Assembly (NCBI GenBank): GCA_030704615.1
Contig: CM060734.1
Coordinates: 45,588,042-45,648,041 of the forward strand
Reading direction: 5' to 3'
Length of the DNA stretch: 60,000 nt
Origin: Takakia lepidozioides
Taxonomy: Eukaryota; Streptophyta; Takakiopsida; Takakiales; Takakiaceae
Numbering within the stretch: position 1 is the first letter of the stretch; each line of letters opens with the position of its first letter. This document shows positions 23,581 to 34,686 of the stretch, one piece after another. Below the pieces are notes generated by a model that saw nothing but the letters and a program-made list of their open reading frames with translations, did no database searches and had not been told where the DNA came from. A program made the position numbers and the translations under genes.

Positions 23581-23990
23581 TCTCCGTGCGCTATGTACAC
23601 GGCTTGTTCTTCTAATAGCCTCACCCTAAATTCTCCCTCTCCCTCCAACTAGCAAACAACAAACAAACCTAGCTATCCTATCTTCCCACTTCAATATTAC
23701 CTGTGCATCGCTTTCCAAATCTTCAACACCAGAAAATCTGGCCTAGCATACTAACTTAGACATTTGCGGCACACTAGCAAGGCGAGCAGCGCTTGCGAGA
23801 ACGAAACCAAAAATCCATCATCATAGGTAAACATAACCATGCCGGGGTGGCTTATCTCCAATCCATATCTGCAAGCTTTGTCCTCATTGTCGCAATCGGA
23901 GCCTCACCTATACTAGGTATTTCCATTTGATCGTCACTCAACACCTCCAAGAACACCTCCACTCAATCTCCGCAACCTCCCTCCCTATAA

Positions 23991-24606
23991 TCACTCTAAC
24001 CTTTTTGCAATTTCCTTAGAGATATTTTGTTGAGGGAAATCAATAGCCGTCCACACTGAAGAATCTAAGGGTTCTTGAATGTGTAATAGAGCAAGGGTTT
24101 TGAGGGTAGAGATGGTGGAAAAGGGGAATTGTGATGCGTTGAGAGCTTGTAACCACCTCTCTTCTTTCAAGAGACGCAGCCCTACCTGACGACGCTTCTT
24201 CGTGTGCTCATTCGATTTCTCCACCTGATTTGTGAATGCCGATGCTTTCTCAGAATACACTGGCAGTATCAGGTTGGGAGATGGGATTGGCACGTCGGGT
24301 GGTGAGGTCTGAAACTCATGTAATGCAAGCGGTAATGATCGCTTGGAGTGACAAAAGGTTGTGAGATACTTACTCATGTACGTCTCACAAGCTCTGCGGT
24401 TTCATGCTGTGAATTGCATGTGAGGTAGGGAGTGCAGACTGCAGCCGGTTCCTCGTGTGTTGTTTGGATTGTATCCATGCGATCACGCAAAGCTCGGGAG
24501 TGATATTCCTGTTTCTGCTCACAGCACTGAGTACTCCCTTGCCTAGTTGTTCGGCAAAGAAGGGAGAAGCGGTCATATTTTGTGGCGAGCTCAGTTTCAT
24601 TCGCAT
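23991..24606 (-). other. Two open frames of unknown status
   Basis: Two consecutive minus-strand frames (24606-24385, 73 codons; 24377-23991, 128 codons) sit between the divergent VMA22-like and MYCBP-like genes. The second is rich in Lys, Arg and Ser and includes LRLLKEERWLQALNASQFPF. I recognise no family, and splice sites do not clearly join the two. They could be exons of a small gene or chance frames over a shared promoter. Confidence 0.25.
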
Positions 24607-24609
24607 TTA

Positions 24610-24982
24610 ATGGTGAGCCTGGCCTTTCTCTTATGCATATGCCATGCTCTCATTCTGTCCATTCTTGCTTGAGTCACTCTATCCTTTCTTTGGAGTTGAA
24701 ATTAGTCTTGAAAGGGAAATGCGTCACTGTGGGACGTGGTGAAGCACGGTTTCCTTGTACATCCCAGCATTGCAACCAAGGTGTGACTGCAATTACCTTT
24801 GTATTAACTTCTGTGCATCGCTTTCTCTTCGCCTAAAGTGTACTTGCGGTTCCTGGGAAAATGGAAAGGATTAAAGAGTAGAGAAGACGTCCGAATATAT
24901 TGCCCCACTTCCTCGAGTAGTGCGACTTACCTGTAGCAAGATTAATTTGATGCTTTCTGAAGCAATATAATCAACAAGCGAA

Positions 24983-25021
<39 letters not shown>

Positions 25022-27040
25022 AGAGCTGACGGTATCTGTTGGTCAGTCCTTAGTGACAATGTTCTGTCCCCCGTGATTTCCTAGTCTAGGATAAGGTAGT
25101 AATACTATTTTCTTTTACTTTGATCCGGCATTCTGTTTAATAGTTTGGATAGGGCAGGGTGTCAATGTATGCTCTGCTTTATGAGGATTTTGAAAGAACA
25201 TTGTAGGCGGTGATCAATCTGAGACATCCTTGAGTTACATCTGGATGCTGATTTTAGTCGACTCAGGGCATTGCTTGTCTTCCTAGTTGTGGGTGTGCTA
25301 TCCACAGCACGTATTCCAGTGGTAGTGGCGTCCCGGTGTTTGGTAGAGAACACAATATTGCAGCTATTTGACACGGGCAATCCCCACACCCTCCTCTTCT
25401 TTCGTGGGGACGTTATCGGTCATTTCCTTGTTTCACTCGTATCTACCATGACCTTTTGTGGATGATTTCTTGGAACTCTTACTGACCGTTTGCATGTGTG
25501 TGTAGGCGAGTGAATCAAAGAAGGAAGCATTTAGAAAGTATCTGGAGGCAAGTGGTGTACTAGACGCTCTCACAAAAGGCACTTTTCTCCTCTGTCCTTT
25601 GGCCTATTTCACATACCTTGTGTTGGATTGTAAAGGTTACAGAATTCTGATATATCTAAGAGAGTTGCAGACAGTGCCTCAGTTACTAGGGGAATTTTTG
25701 AGACTGAGCTAACAAGACTATGTAATTTGAGGTCCCTGTGTTTGGCTCCCTTTCTTACACTTTGCTAAAACGTCATATAAATAGTACCTGAAAGTATCAG
25801 CAAGCTGATTGGACATGTACTTATGCAATATGATGTCACTTGTCTGCTTCTCTTTGAGCACTACCAGTGTTTCCCATTCTCTTCTGTACAACTCTGGGAC
25901 AAAGATGTGCAGCAGTTCTAGGAGATCTTGTAGTAGATTATGCCGGTTGTGGAGTTTCACGGTATGTCAAGGCTGCTGTAATTTTTTCTGGAAGCTACTA
26001 CCTCATCTCTGACAATCGGTAGCCACTGTTTCAGCAGACTGCTGGCCCCTTTGGATTTCACCTCCTAAACGGAGCAGGGGTTGAGAGTATATTATGTGTG
26101 AATGGATAAGTAGGGGAGAGCTTGTGCCTTGCATGCTGACATTGGGGGAATGATGGATGGTTGCAGTACTGGTGGCGCTGTATGAAGAACATGACAAGCC
26201 CCTTGTGGCTATTGAGTTAGTCCTTTCCCTCCCATGTGGGCCTGATATAGAGTGTCTTGCATCTGTGAACTGCCTTTAATCAATATGACAGTATGCATTT
26301 TCTCAACCTTTTGTATATCAGAGGGTGTATCCTAGAGCCAGAAGTGTCATGCTCCTCCACCATTGTCAATGCTGTGCCATTTTCTAGCTGTGAAGGGTTT
26401 CTTTCATATTCAAAATGCATGTTTACCAAAAAGACAACGGTGGGGTTGGAATCCATGCAGGTTTGTGCGGAAAAGTCTAGGTGGACCTACAGTTGCAGAG
26501 TATGATCAAGTGAAGGTTGAGAAACAGGACCTGCAGGCCAAATATGATGAACTGTGTGCCCAACATGAAGAAGCATGCAAGCAGGTAACTTTGCTCACCC
26601 TGCCCACCATTTTTGTGAGAGGCTAAGAAAAGGAGGAGAACTGGGTAAGGGCCATGGTGCCCTCTTGATTCCATAGTCCCTACAGGTCGAATCCTCCCAA
26701 AGCCGCTGAGGGTAGCACAATTAAAGCTTGGTCTGATTTTAACTGCTTAAAAATTGGTATCCGCTGGTGCCTCTGTTACAGTTAGTCAATATATTGAATG
26801 AACCAGTTGAGCAAGTTAAGAAACTGTTTGCAAGGAAGTGTAGTCTGATAATGTGTGGTTGAAAGTCCGAGCTTTTTTGGTTTGGTCTATGCTTATGTGT
26901 GTGTGTGTATGTATGTGGTGTAGTTGGCACTCTTTCAACCGGTGATTGAAGAGGTTCCTCCTGAACTCAACACCGATCCCAATGCACCCCCAGCAGCAGC
27001 GCTCGCACCATCAGCAGCACCCTCACCCCCAGCATCTTGA
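24610..27040 (+). CDS. MYCBP/AMY-1-like protein
   Basis: Five exons give a small MYCBP-type protein. The proposed first exon is a lone ATG (24610-24612) before donor GTGAGC. Exon 2 (25506-25578) encodes ASESKKEAFRKYLEASGVLD plus ALTK, the family signature. Exon 3 (26167-26215) encodes VLVALYEEHDKPLVAIE. Exon 4 (26461-26584) encodes FVRKSLGGPTVAEYDQVKVE and a coiled coil. Exon 5 (26924-27040) encodes LALFQPVIEEVPPELN and a Pro/Ala tail ending in TGA. Phases agree at every junction. Intron 2 begins with GC rather than GT (AAAAG|GCACTT), so it would be a GC-AG intron. Human MYCBP binds c-Myc and AKAPs; in plants the role is not established. The one-codon first exon is inference; exons 2-5 are well supported. 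Confidence 0.75.
24980..25025. repeat. (GT)n(GA)n microsatellite
   Basis: A run of GT dinucleotides passes directly into a run of GA dinucleotides, in the presumed first intron of the MYCBP-like gene. A similar GT/GA compound repeat lies at about 39228-39252. Confidence 0.9.
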
Positions 27041-27693
27041 CCTCTATTTTGATTACTGTGTTCAGTGCTTTTTTGTGCTGCTTGATGACAATTTACACAT
27101 TCCATGAGCATCAAGTTGCTAAAAGTGGTCACAAGATGTTGATAGTGTAGTATTACATGCTACAGTTGCGACTCAGACTTGAATAATGGCTAGCTCTCAT
27201 CTGTAAAGTCTTCCTAGCTGAACCCCAAGGAATGTGTGCACCCTGTGCTTGCAAACGAGACAGGTGTGGCTCGCTAGACAGCTGCAGACCCTACGTTGTG
27301 CTTGCCATATCCATGTAAAGAGAGCATCCTCACCAAATTGCATATTGGCTACCGAGCAACAACCCAGGTGAAAAGACTCGATGTCGCCCTCTTCAAACCT
27401 CTCTGTCGGCCATGCCATGGGAAGTGACAAATCTGTGCAGTCCCGAAAGCTGGTATTTTATTTTTTGAGAAGAGGGGAAGAAGCCCTCATAATTAATTGA
27501 AAAAGTAAGAAAAAATAAACTTACAAGAAGCCATGAAGGCTAATAAACGAGACACTGCACCAGTAACACTGACAGAGAAGAATGAAACAGAGTAAATGAG
27601 GTAGAGAGATACTAAAGATAGGAACTGAATTTGTAAGAGTGCAAGACACAGACAATGTGAGTATATTTTAGCAATTGTTGCAACAGTCTGCTC
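27041..27693. other. Intergenic stretch between MYCBP-like gene and tRNA
   Basis: No coding block, RNA or repeat is recognisable. The first part is the likely 3' UTR of the MYCBP-like gene; the rest is A-rich with short frames in all directions. Confidence 0.5.
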
Positions 27694-27698
27694 AAAAA
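27694..27698 (-). terminator. Pol III terminator of tRNA-Lys
   Basis: On the minus strand TTTTT follows the tRNA 3' end after two bases, the usual RNA polymerase III stop. Confidence 0.75.
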
Positions 27699-27700
27699 GC

Positions 27701-27773
27701 CGCCGTCCGTGGGATTCGAACCCACGACCACGTGGTTAAAAGCCACGCGCTCTACCAACTGAGCTAGGACGGC
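27701..27773 (-). tRNA. trnK-UUU: tRNA-Lys(UUU)
   Basis: The minus strand reads GCCGUCCUAGCUCAGUUGGU and onward as a 73-base cloverleaf with discriminator G. The acceptor stem GCCGUCC pairs with GGACGGC, the D stem GCUC with GAGC, the anticodon stem CGUGG with CCACG, and the T stem GUGGG with CCCAC. The anticodon loop is CUUUUAA, giving UUU for lysine. A box (TAGCTCAGTTGG) and B box (GGTTCGAATCC) are intact. There is no intron and CCA is not encoded, as expected for a nuclear cytosolic tRNA. Confidence 0.96.
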
Positions 27774-27796
27774 TCGCGAGAAACACAGTCACTCTG

Positions 27797-28160
27797 TTTA
27801 ATATAAACTAGGGCTTCGCGTTGCTCTGCACTACTAGCGACGAATTCTAAGACCTATGTTCAATTTTCACAAAAAGGAGTGGGTCATTCTCATGGTGCAT
27901 TACCATAGGTAGACACCTAAGACTTTCAAAAGAAAGAAAAGAAAAAACGGGAGGCCCTTCATTATGGTTGAGGAGAAAATAACCTCTTTGATAAAGATAC
28001 AAGTAAATTTTCCTTAAATGTCCAATGGATCTATAGAGCCTACTGCTCAACACAGCCCATCTAGAGGCCAATGGTCGGTTTGAAGGCACATGTTGAAGGA
28101 TTGAACCCAGGATCACTAACCGAGCACAAGGCTCATGGGACCCCGGGTGGGGAGAAGATC
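27797..28160 (-). repeat. Dispersed repeat R1, copy 1
   Basis: The minus strand carries a T-arm-like CCTGGGTTCAATCC near 28.1 kb. Further along is the body ATTGAACATAGGTCTTAGAA, then TTCGTCGCTAGTAGTGCAGA and GCAACGCGAAGCCCTAG, ending near 27797. The same body occurs at about 31.7 kb (plus) and 49.7 kb (minus), and its distal part at 44.9 kb. A tRNA-like 5' part joined to a conserved body suggests a SINE. Confidence 0.6.
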
Positions 28161-28347
28161 ATACCACACGGTTGATTTTTCTTTATATATTTGCGATAAC
28201 TCGTATTAAATCAAGGGAAATAACCTTGGGAGAACTTTAAGGCCTTACCAGAAGGTGGGTAACATACCTGGGGAAAGATATTTTTTAGTTTGGTAGGTGA
28301 AACAGCTGTCTGGAGTGTTTTCTGGCTGCTGTATTACCCTGAGATTA

Positions 28348-30233
28348 TTACCAGTAGTCCCCACAAGAACACACCCCATTGTTGAAGTGATGAAAGCAGA
28401 TGGCATCCCTTGCAATAATTTCTCGTGCAATAATTTTGGATATCAACTTGGTGCGGCACTCCCCACATACACATAGGTTTTTAATGATGCGGATAGGGGT
28501 CCTAGGGGGTGTGCTAATGAGCCCAAAAGCTATGGCCAGCTTTTCGCTGTGGTGGTAAAGAGTCTGTTCCTTCATCTGCTGATCCACATCACGCAACACA
28601 AAGCGTGTCTTAGGCACATATCCAGCCTCCTTAATCTGCCAAGTCAATCTCTCTAACGCATCATAGATCTCCTCTGCTTGTGGGTGAGATCTATCTCCAA
28701 CGGCAAATGTATACATCTTGTGATTCCACCTTGAAAATACATTCTGCAGCACACTCTGCTAACGCCACATTTCCATAGATTCTGCAGGCACCAAGCAAGG
28801 CCCCCCACACTGAAGCACCTGGTTTGAGTGCCATGTTGGCAATGAAATCTTCTTCATCCAAGCGCCCTGCACGGCCAAGGAGGTCAACCATGCAGGTGTA
28901 GTGCTTTTCTGTTGGTGTAATGCCATGCTCTTGACACATGGATTGAAAATAATGACCACCTTCATCTACAAGGCCCAAATGGCTGCATGCTGAGAGAACA
29001 CCAATAAATGTGACCTCATTTGGCTTCACACCAGTTCAAACAGTTGGAGAGCCTCGTGACCACGCCCATGCTGAGCGTATCCTATAATCATCCAGTCCAT
29101 GAGACCACATCTGGTTTAAGAATTTTGTCAAACACCTCCCGTGCATCCTCTACACTCCCACATTTGGTATACAAATCAATGAGGGCATTCCTGACGTAGA
29201 CATCTGACTCACACACAGATTTGATAATGTAGGCATGGACCCACTTGCCCTGTTCCAGGGATGCTTCACACCCTCTCTTTGCATTTGTCGAAAGAGTTTG
29301 AAAGCCTCCTCACCATGACCACTCTGTGCACATCCTCCAATCATCGCAGTCCATGAGACCACATCTCGCTTAGGCATTCTGTCAAACACATTGAGTGCAT
29401 CCATCACACTCCTGCACTTGCAATACATACTGACAAGGGCATTCCCGAGTCCAACATCTGACTCAAATTCAGCTTTGATGATACTGGCATGGAGCTGCTT
29501 GCCCCGTTCTAAAGCCTCCGGGCCAGCACAAGCGTTGAGGACACTAATAAAGGAGACAATATCTGCCTTCATGCCTTCTCTTTGCATGCGCTGAAAGAGT
29601 TAAAAAGACCATGACCATGCTGAGCAGATCCTGCAATCATAGCAGTCCGTGAGAGCCCATCTCGCTTGGGCATTGCACGTCAAATACTCGGGTGGCATCC
29701 GTCAAACTCTCACACCTGCGATACATGCTGACAAGGGCAGTCCCCACAGGGACATCCCCCTCAAGTCCAGCCTCAATGCACGCACATTTTGCATACATGT
29801 CCACCAGGGCAGTGTTCAGGATGACATCTGGTTCAATTCCAGCTTTGACAGTGTCACCATGGACCTCTTTCCCCTTTCCAGAGCTCCCAGGCTTGCACAC
29901 ACATTACAAACAAAAACAAACGTTATGTGGTTGGGCTTCACCCCTTCGCACATCATTTGCTCATAGGTCTCCAAAGCCTCCATCCCGTGCATACATGTCC
30001 ACCAGGGCAGTGTTCAGGATGATATCTGGTACAATTCCAGCTTTGACTATGTCACCATGGACCTCTTTCCCATTTTCCAGAGCTCCCAGGCTTGCACACG
30101 CATTGCAAGCAAAAACAAACGTTCTGTGGTTGGGCTTCACCCCTTCGTACATCATTTGCTCATAGGTCTCCAAAGCCTCCTTCCCGCACCCTTGTTGTGC
30201 ATAGCCTGCAATCATCGCACTCCACGACACCAC
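28348..30233 (-). pseudogene. PPR-DYW protein pseudogene
   Basis: PLS-type pentatricopeptide repeats are readable from 30233 downward, for example MVSWSAMIAGYAQQG, VKAGIVPDIILNTALVDMYA and RGKQLHASIIKAEFESDVGL. They are followed by an E-domain block (VDEGGHYFQSM, CMVDLLGRAGRLDE, WGALLGACRIYGN) and a full DYW domain (28752-28348) ending CSCGDYW. The deaminase signature HSEK...CGEC is intact. Most of the E+ region is missing and the E and DYW parts are in different frames. Several stops and internal deletions break the repeats, including one at about 29.96 kb joining two repeat copies. The intact type edits C to U in organellar RNA. This copy looks dead, although the DYW exon itself is well preserved. 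Confidence 0.82.
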
Positions 30234-30328
30234 ATCTCATTCAGCCATACTTTCGAGCACTCCCTTTCCTCGATGCACGCACATTTGACATACATTTCCA
30301 CCGGGGCAGTGTTCAGAATGACATCTGG

Positions 30329-30600
30329 TAATCTGTCAGGCATTCACCTTTTGCCTTGGTTGTCCCACCATTGACTGGGGTCAGAGAAGTATTCATTCCA
30401 CAGTTTCTCTTCATCTCTGTTACCTGTTTTTGGATAGTTTCCTGTTGTCACATTGGCAGTATCATGTCAAAGTCACTGCAAACTAGATTCACTCAACCAG
30501 CTAACTCGCAGAATTCAACATGGAAATTTAGGGCCGATTCTGATTAGAGGGAAAAACAGGGCGAAATGTGTTGAAGAAGGGCCTTCATTAGCAGTGCCTT
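30329..30600 (-). pseudogene. OSB exon fragment, copy A
   Basis: The minus strand encodes EKLWNEYFSDPSQWWDNQGK, the PDF-type motif of plant organellar single-stranded DNA-binding proteins (OSB). It is preceded by intron-like sequence that is also shared with copies B and C. It stops directly after the motif and runs into PPR-derived sequence (DVILN-type words) at about 30.33 kb. About 270 bp is shared with copies at 33.37 and 48.86 kb. Confidence 0.7.
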
Positions 30601-30884
30601 CATGAAGCCTTAACCCCATGGGAACTCTGGAAATCTTCATATTTGAAAAATGGGGCACATTAGATGTGTTAATATTTCACTGGAGATTCCAGTTCCTCGG
30701 ACACCTGACTATCAGTGGGAACAGTCGCTCCAAAACTACTAAGGTGATGCCCGCAACAGTTGAACACCATACAAATTGAGCAACTAGGATAATGTGAGTG
30801 TGCACCTGCTTTGTCACAGGGTGCACATGTTCACCAGGGCAGTGTACAATTCCAGCTTTGACGCCTTCAAAATATTGTGCCTGC

Positions 30885-31050
30885 TCTCCTGCTGCCACAT
30901 CGGGCAGTCACTTGTCAAAGTCACTCCAAACCACCACAGATCCACCCAACGAGCTAACTTACAGAATTCAATATGCATCTCAGGGCCGAGTCTGATGAGA
31001 GGGCAAAACAGGCTGAAATAGGTTGAAGAAGACGGTGCCCTCACCACATT
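30885..31050 (-). repeat. OSB-intron-type repeat, partial copy D
   Basis: This holds the distal part only of the repeat seen in OSB copies A-C (GTCAAAGTCACTCCAAACCA ... AGAATTCAATATG ... GGCTGAAATAGGTTGAAGAAG). The coding motif itself is absent. Confidence 0.6.
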
Positions 31051-31093
31051 GTCCTTGACCTCGTGACCCATGGAGACCATCAACCCAAAAGGA

Positions 31094-31273
31094 CCTCTTG
31101 TGTGTGCTGCTTGTGTCTGTAGTCAGGTAATGTCGGATTGGTCTGTGTGAACCACCACGGTGCAGCTAAGCAGGCAGAGATTGTAACACGGCCTGCTAAG
31201 ACCAAGCTGAACCTTGTAAACATTAGGAAGAATACCAAATCATGGTAGTAACAGGAGCCAAGAGCCCACATTT
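31094..31273 (+). repeat. 180-bp direct repeat DR, copy 1
   Basis: The segment beginning CTCTTGTGTGTGCTGCTTGTG and ending GAGCCAAGAGCCCACATTT recurs at 34687-34876 in the same orientation with few differences. The pair brackets 3.4 kb of PPR, OSB and MFS fragments. Function unknown. Confidence 0.8.
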
Positions 31274-31408
31274 GTAGGATGGACAAACTTCTACACATCG
31301 TACAGTCTCCAATGCCTCCATCCCACATCCATGCTGGGCAAACCCTGCGACCATCAGATTCAAGAGACTAATTTTGCTAAGCCATACTGTCGAACACTGC
31401 CTTTGCAT
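31223..31408 (-). pseudogene. PPR repeat fragment
   Basis: A short minus-strand PPR piece reads LMVAGFAQHGCGMEALET before leaving the PPR pattern. It partly overlaps the DR repeat copy. This is an isolated remnant of the same PPR family as its neighbours. Confidence 0.55.
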
Positions 31409-31585
31409 TCTTCACACTTGGCATACATGTCCACCACAATAGTGTCCAGAATGATAGTTGGGACGACCCTGCTTCAGAATGATAGTTGGCTGCTTCAATG
31501 ATCTTCCCGTAAAGCTGTCTGCCCTGCTCCAAGGCTGCTGGGGTAGCACATGTCTATGCGAGTTCGTTACAACCGACACACAGAA

Positions 31586-31940
31586 ATGACGACGATGACA
31601 TGGCTGACGACGATGATGTGGCGACGATGACGTGGAACTATGGCACCCTATTCACACTCCACGCTAAACTAGCTCTCGACCTTCGGTCTGTAGCTAGAAC
31701 TAGGGCTTTGCGTTGCTCCGCACTACTGGCGTCGAATTCTGAGAACTACGTTCAATTTTTCACAAAAAAAGGGTGGGTCATCTCCACTGTGTTACATGCA
31801 GAGATCCCGTGTTTTGTTTTTCCTGGAAGAAAAATGGCGGATCTGCATTTCAATGTTCAATTTTCACAAGCCGCATCAACCAATAACAACATACCCAAAT
31901 ACCCTTACATTCACTATATGAACTTTCCAGCATCCAGGAT
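31586..31940 (+). repeat. Dispersed repeat R1, copy 2
   Basis: This is the plus-orientation copy with the GACGACGATGATGTGGCGAC minisatellite-like end, the CTCGACCTTCGGTCTGTAGC segment, and the body GGGCTTTGCGTTGCTCCGCA followed by CTACTGGCGTCGAATTCTGA. The open frame across it is incidental. Confidence 0.65.
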
Positions 31941-32260
31941 CTTGGTGGGTTAAGGCTTAGCTTTTGACAATATTCATGCAAGTTCGTCAAGGGCTCCATC
32001 CAAAGCCACACCACGAGAAACAAACATGTCTAAATTTAAGATGCTGAACAAACTTGTGCACAAGGCTGCCCCTCTCGTCAAGCTCATTAAAATTCGTATT
32101 CACTTCCATCTTCAAGCTTTGGAGAAGCTCCACCACCCAAACCCAGAATTAGGACAGCACTCTGATTTCCATCCACTGTCAGCAGAATCAGTCAAAAATC
32201 ACCCCTTCAATCAAGTGCAATTGTGGGCTGACTTCCCACCTATGCTGGGTAGACCCCACT

Positions 32261-32405
32261 ATCAGGAAATGGTGGATGGTTTGAGTAGCTACACAGATCA
32301 ATGAATGAAGCGAGACACTTGCATCTTGCACTCAACAGTACATGATGGTCAGTACTCTCAGGAAATGGTGGATGGTCTGAGTAGCTATACAGATCAATGA
32401 ATGAA
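32261..32405 (+). repeat. ~90-bp tandem duplication
   Basis: CAGGAAATGGTGGATGG...AGCTACACAGATCAATGAATGA occurs at about 32263 and again at about 32358, with an intervening spacer. The second copy abuts a PPR fragment, so it marks a rearrangement junction. Confidence 0.65.
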
Positions 32406-32670
32406 TGCTCCCACATTTCGCAGGGCATTGTTCAGAATCACATCTGGTACAATTCCAACTTTGGCGATGCAACCATGCACCTCTTTGCCCTTTTCCAGGG
32501 CTGCCAGGCTTGCACACGCACTACAAACGCACACAAACGTGATGTGGTCGGGCTTCCCCCCTTTCCCCATCATTTGCTCATAGGTCTCCAAGGCCTCCAT
32601 CTTGCACCCCTGTTGTGCATATCCTGCAAGCATGGCGTTCCAGGACACCAAATCTCGTTCAGCCATATTG
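32394..32670 (-). pseudogene. PPR repeat fragment
   Basis: The minus strand encodes MAERDLVSWNAMLAGYAQQG, then MEALETYEQMMGKGGKPDHI and a KGKEVHG block. This is just over two PPR motifs, cut off at both ends. It closely resembles segments at 30.0, 46.5 and 48.1 kb. Confidence 0.75.
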
Positions 32671-33049
32671 TTCCCAGCTCAAAATAAGTATAGTCAACAA
32701 CAGTTCTCTGCAACTGTTGGCCAGGCTATCCACTTGACAGCAAAGTTCCTCCCACCCAGCACCGAAGGCAGTCATGGGATTTCCACAGACAAAGGTATGA
32801 AATTCAGCCTAGAAGTTCCAGAGCTGGCATTCAACAAGAGAGTGGTGATAGCATGCAACATGCAGAGCTATACCTGAAAGCACTAACTGTTAAAGATTTA
32901 CACATCCGTCATAATTGACTTCTCAAACTCTGAATTAGGGGAGAAACAGTCAAGAAAGGACAAGTATGGCACCTGGTTGTGAACCATGTAAAGGAGGAAG
33001 CGCATACAAGAGCCAGCCCCATACTTGCATGTGACAGATATGCATCGGC

Positions 33050-33170
33050 ATGTCATTGCACTCCATAAGACCACGTCTCGCTCAGCCATATTGTTGAACA
33101 CTAGACAGGCCTCCCTTACACTCCCACATTTCGCATACATGTCTGCAACAAGGGCAGTCTCCATATTAAT
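33050..33170 (-). pseudogene. PPR repeat fragment
   Basis: The minus strand encodes VADMYAKCGSVREACLVFNN and MAERDVVLWSAM, a single P/L motif pair. The flanks are unrelated sequence. It is another shard of the local PPR family. Confidence 0.65.
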
Positions 33171-33371
33171 ATATTTTTTCCATAGGTAATCTTGAGCTTG
33201 AAATCCGGCCCTCTTGGATGAATCTGGACCCAAACTCTATCCCTGCTCTGCACAAATCATGCCTACATCCTTGCCTTGCCGCTAGAAGCTGACAGTGACA
33301 GCCTAGATTTGTTCTAGCAAACACCGCAACCCTAATTATCACACTAGTTCCTATGCTGACTTGCGGTTCCA

Positions 33372-33622
33372 ACAGGCATTCACCTTTTTGCCTCGATTGT
33401 TCCACCCTTGACTGCGGTCAGAAACACATTCATTCCAGAGCTTCTCCTCGCCACTGTTATCTGCTCTTCGACCCTTTCCTATTGCCACATTGGCAGTAAC
33501 ATGTCAAAATCACTCCAAAACCACCATAGATCCGAGCTAACTTGCAGAATTCAACATGAAAATTTAAGGACGACTCTGATTACAAGGAAAAACAGGCTGA
33601 AATGTGTTGGAGAAGGTGCCTT
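33372..33622 (-). pseudogene. OSB exon fragment, copy B
   Basis: The minus strand encodes GEEKLWNECVSDRSQGWNNR, a degraded OSB motif. The adjoining ~200 bp of intron-like sequence matches copies A and C. It passes directly into an MFS exon at about 33.62 kb. Confidence 0.65.
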
Positions 33623-33841
33623 CATTCCACCCACATTGCCACCAATATCCTTTGAAGTGTCCAGGCCATCAATCACTTCTTGATTGTAGCCCAATGTATG
33701 CTTGAGATCAGCAGAGTAGAGAGAAAATACGTATGAAATTCCACTGCAGGCTTGCATCCACATGCCAAGACACAACCCTAACCACCTGTCGTTCAGAAGT
33801 TTCTTTACCTCAACCCCCTCATTTCTCAAATAGGCTATCAC
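33623..33841 (-). pseudogene. Nodulin-like MFS transporter exon fragment
   Basis: The minus strand encodes NDRWLGLCLGMWMQACSGIS and SADLKHTLGYNQEVIDGLDT, ending KDIGGNVGG. This matches the first transmembrane segments of plant nodulin-like/MFS proteins. Only this exon is present; a donor-like GG|GTGGAATG follows. Fused to OSB-repeat DNA, it looks like a captured exon rather than a gene. Confidence 0.6.
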
Positions 33842-34017
33842 CCACTATAGCTTGATTGTCAGGTCTCTGACATCATCTGTAAATAGAATGCTGACCGTGC
33901 GTATACATTTGCCTACACTTCAGCTTGTCTAGTTTGAGCAACATTTCACTTGTGGCCCAAGACAGAGAAAAAAGACACAAATTTGTTGTTGCTGCCAAGG
34001 AGAAGATATAATCCAGG

Positions 34018-34647
34018 TTAAATTGAACCAGCCTGAACAGTGTCGATGTCCATAGTAAGTGGAGCACTTGAAGGCATTTCCACATGGAGTGTGTCGACCA
34101 GAGAAGGGAGTCCAGCTATTAAAACTGACTCCTCGTTCTTAAACAGAGCCTCCACATCAAACTCCTTGCTCCAGTCAGCTACAATTGCAGATTTGGCATG
34201 CTCACTGACCTCCCGCATAGGTGGCCCACTGTGTAGTACGGGATTTTTCCTGCCATCGAAACAGGATAAATAAATGTCAGTTCCAAGAATCTTCTCGAAG
34301 GGTAACCAAAGTAACTGTGGATTCTTGGCTTGCATTTGAAACGTATATGAGTGGTTTTACTGTAAAAGGAATTGTACATGTATCCCTAGTAATGCTGAAG
34401 ATGTTGAGCTGGGATACACAGGACTGAGACCTTCATTCCAGTCGTGAGGCACAATACGTGCAATTGCAACAGTGTCACCCACTCCCCCATTTTTGAACTT
34501 TCCACGCACCATAGCCAAATTTTGCAAGAACTCATCAATATACGGTTGAACTTGGCAACCTTGTAAGTTGACATCAGCTTCTCCGCAGGACACAGCTGCA
34601 ATTACTGCTTCATTGTCAAAAAAAAAAAACCCAATTTCATCCCCCAT
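34018..34647 (-). other. Unidentified exon-like frames
   Basis: Two minus-strand frames look protein-like. One (34647 downward) includes DNEAVIAAVSCGEADVNLQG and GDTVAIARIVPHDWNEG. The other (34335-34018) includes KNPQLLWLPFEKILGTDIYL and SAIVADWSKEFDVEALF. Amino-acid composition is balanced, unlike the repeats around them. I do not recognise the family. They may be exons of one captured gene, since they lie in the same bracketed segment as the MFS exon. Confidence 0.35.
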
Positions 34648-34686
34648 TGCTGGAAATTCTAATATTGGTGACCATTTCTATCTCTG

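Noticed and set aside
32026-32304. 92-codon plus-strand frame near 32 kb as a gene
   Set aside because: No motif, no splice context, and its end lies inside a local tandem duplication; kept as unsupported.
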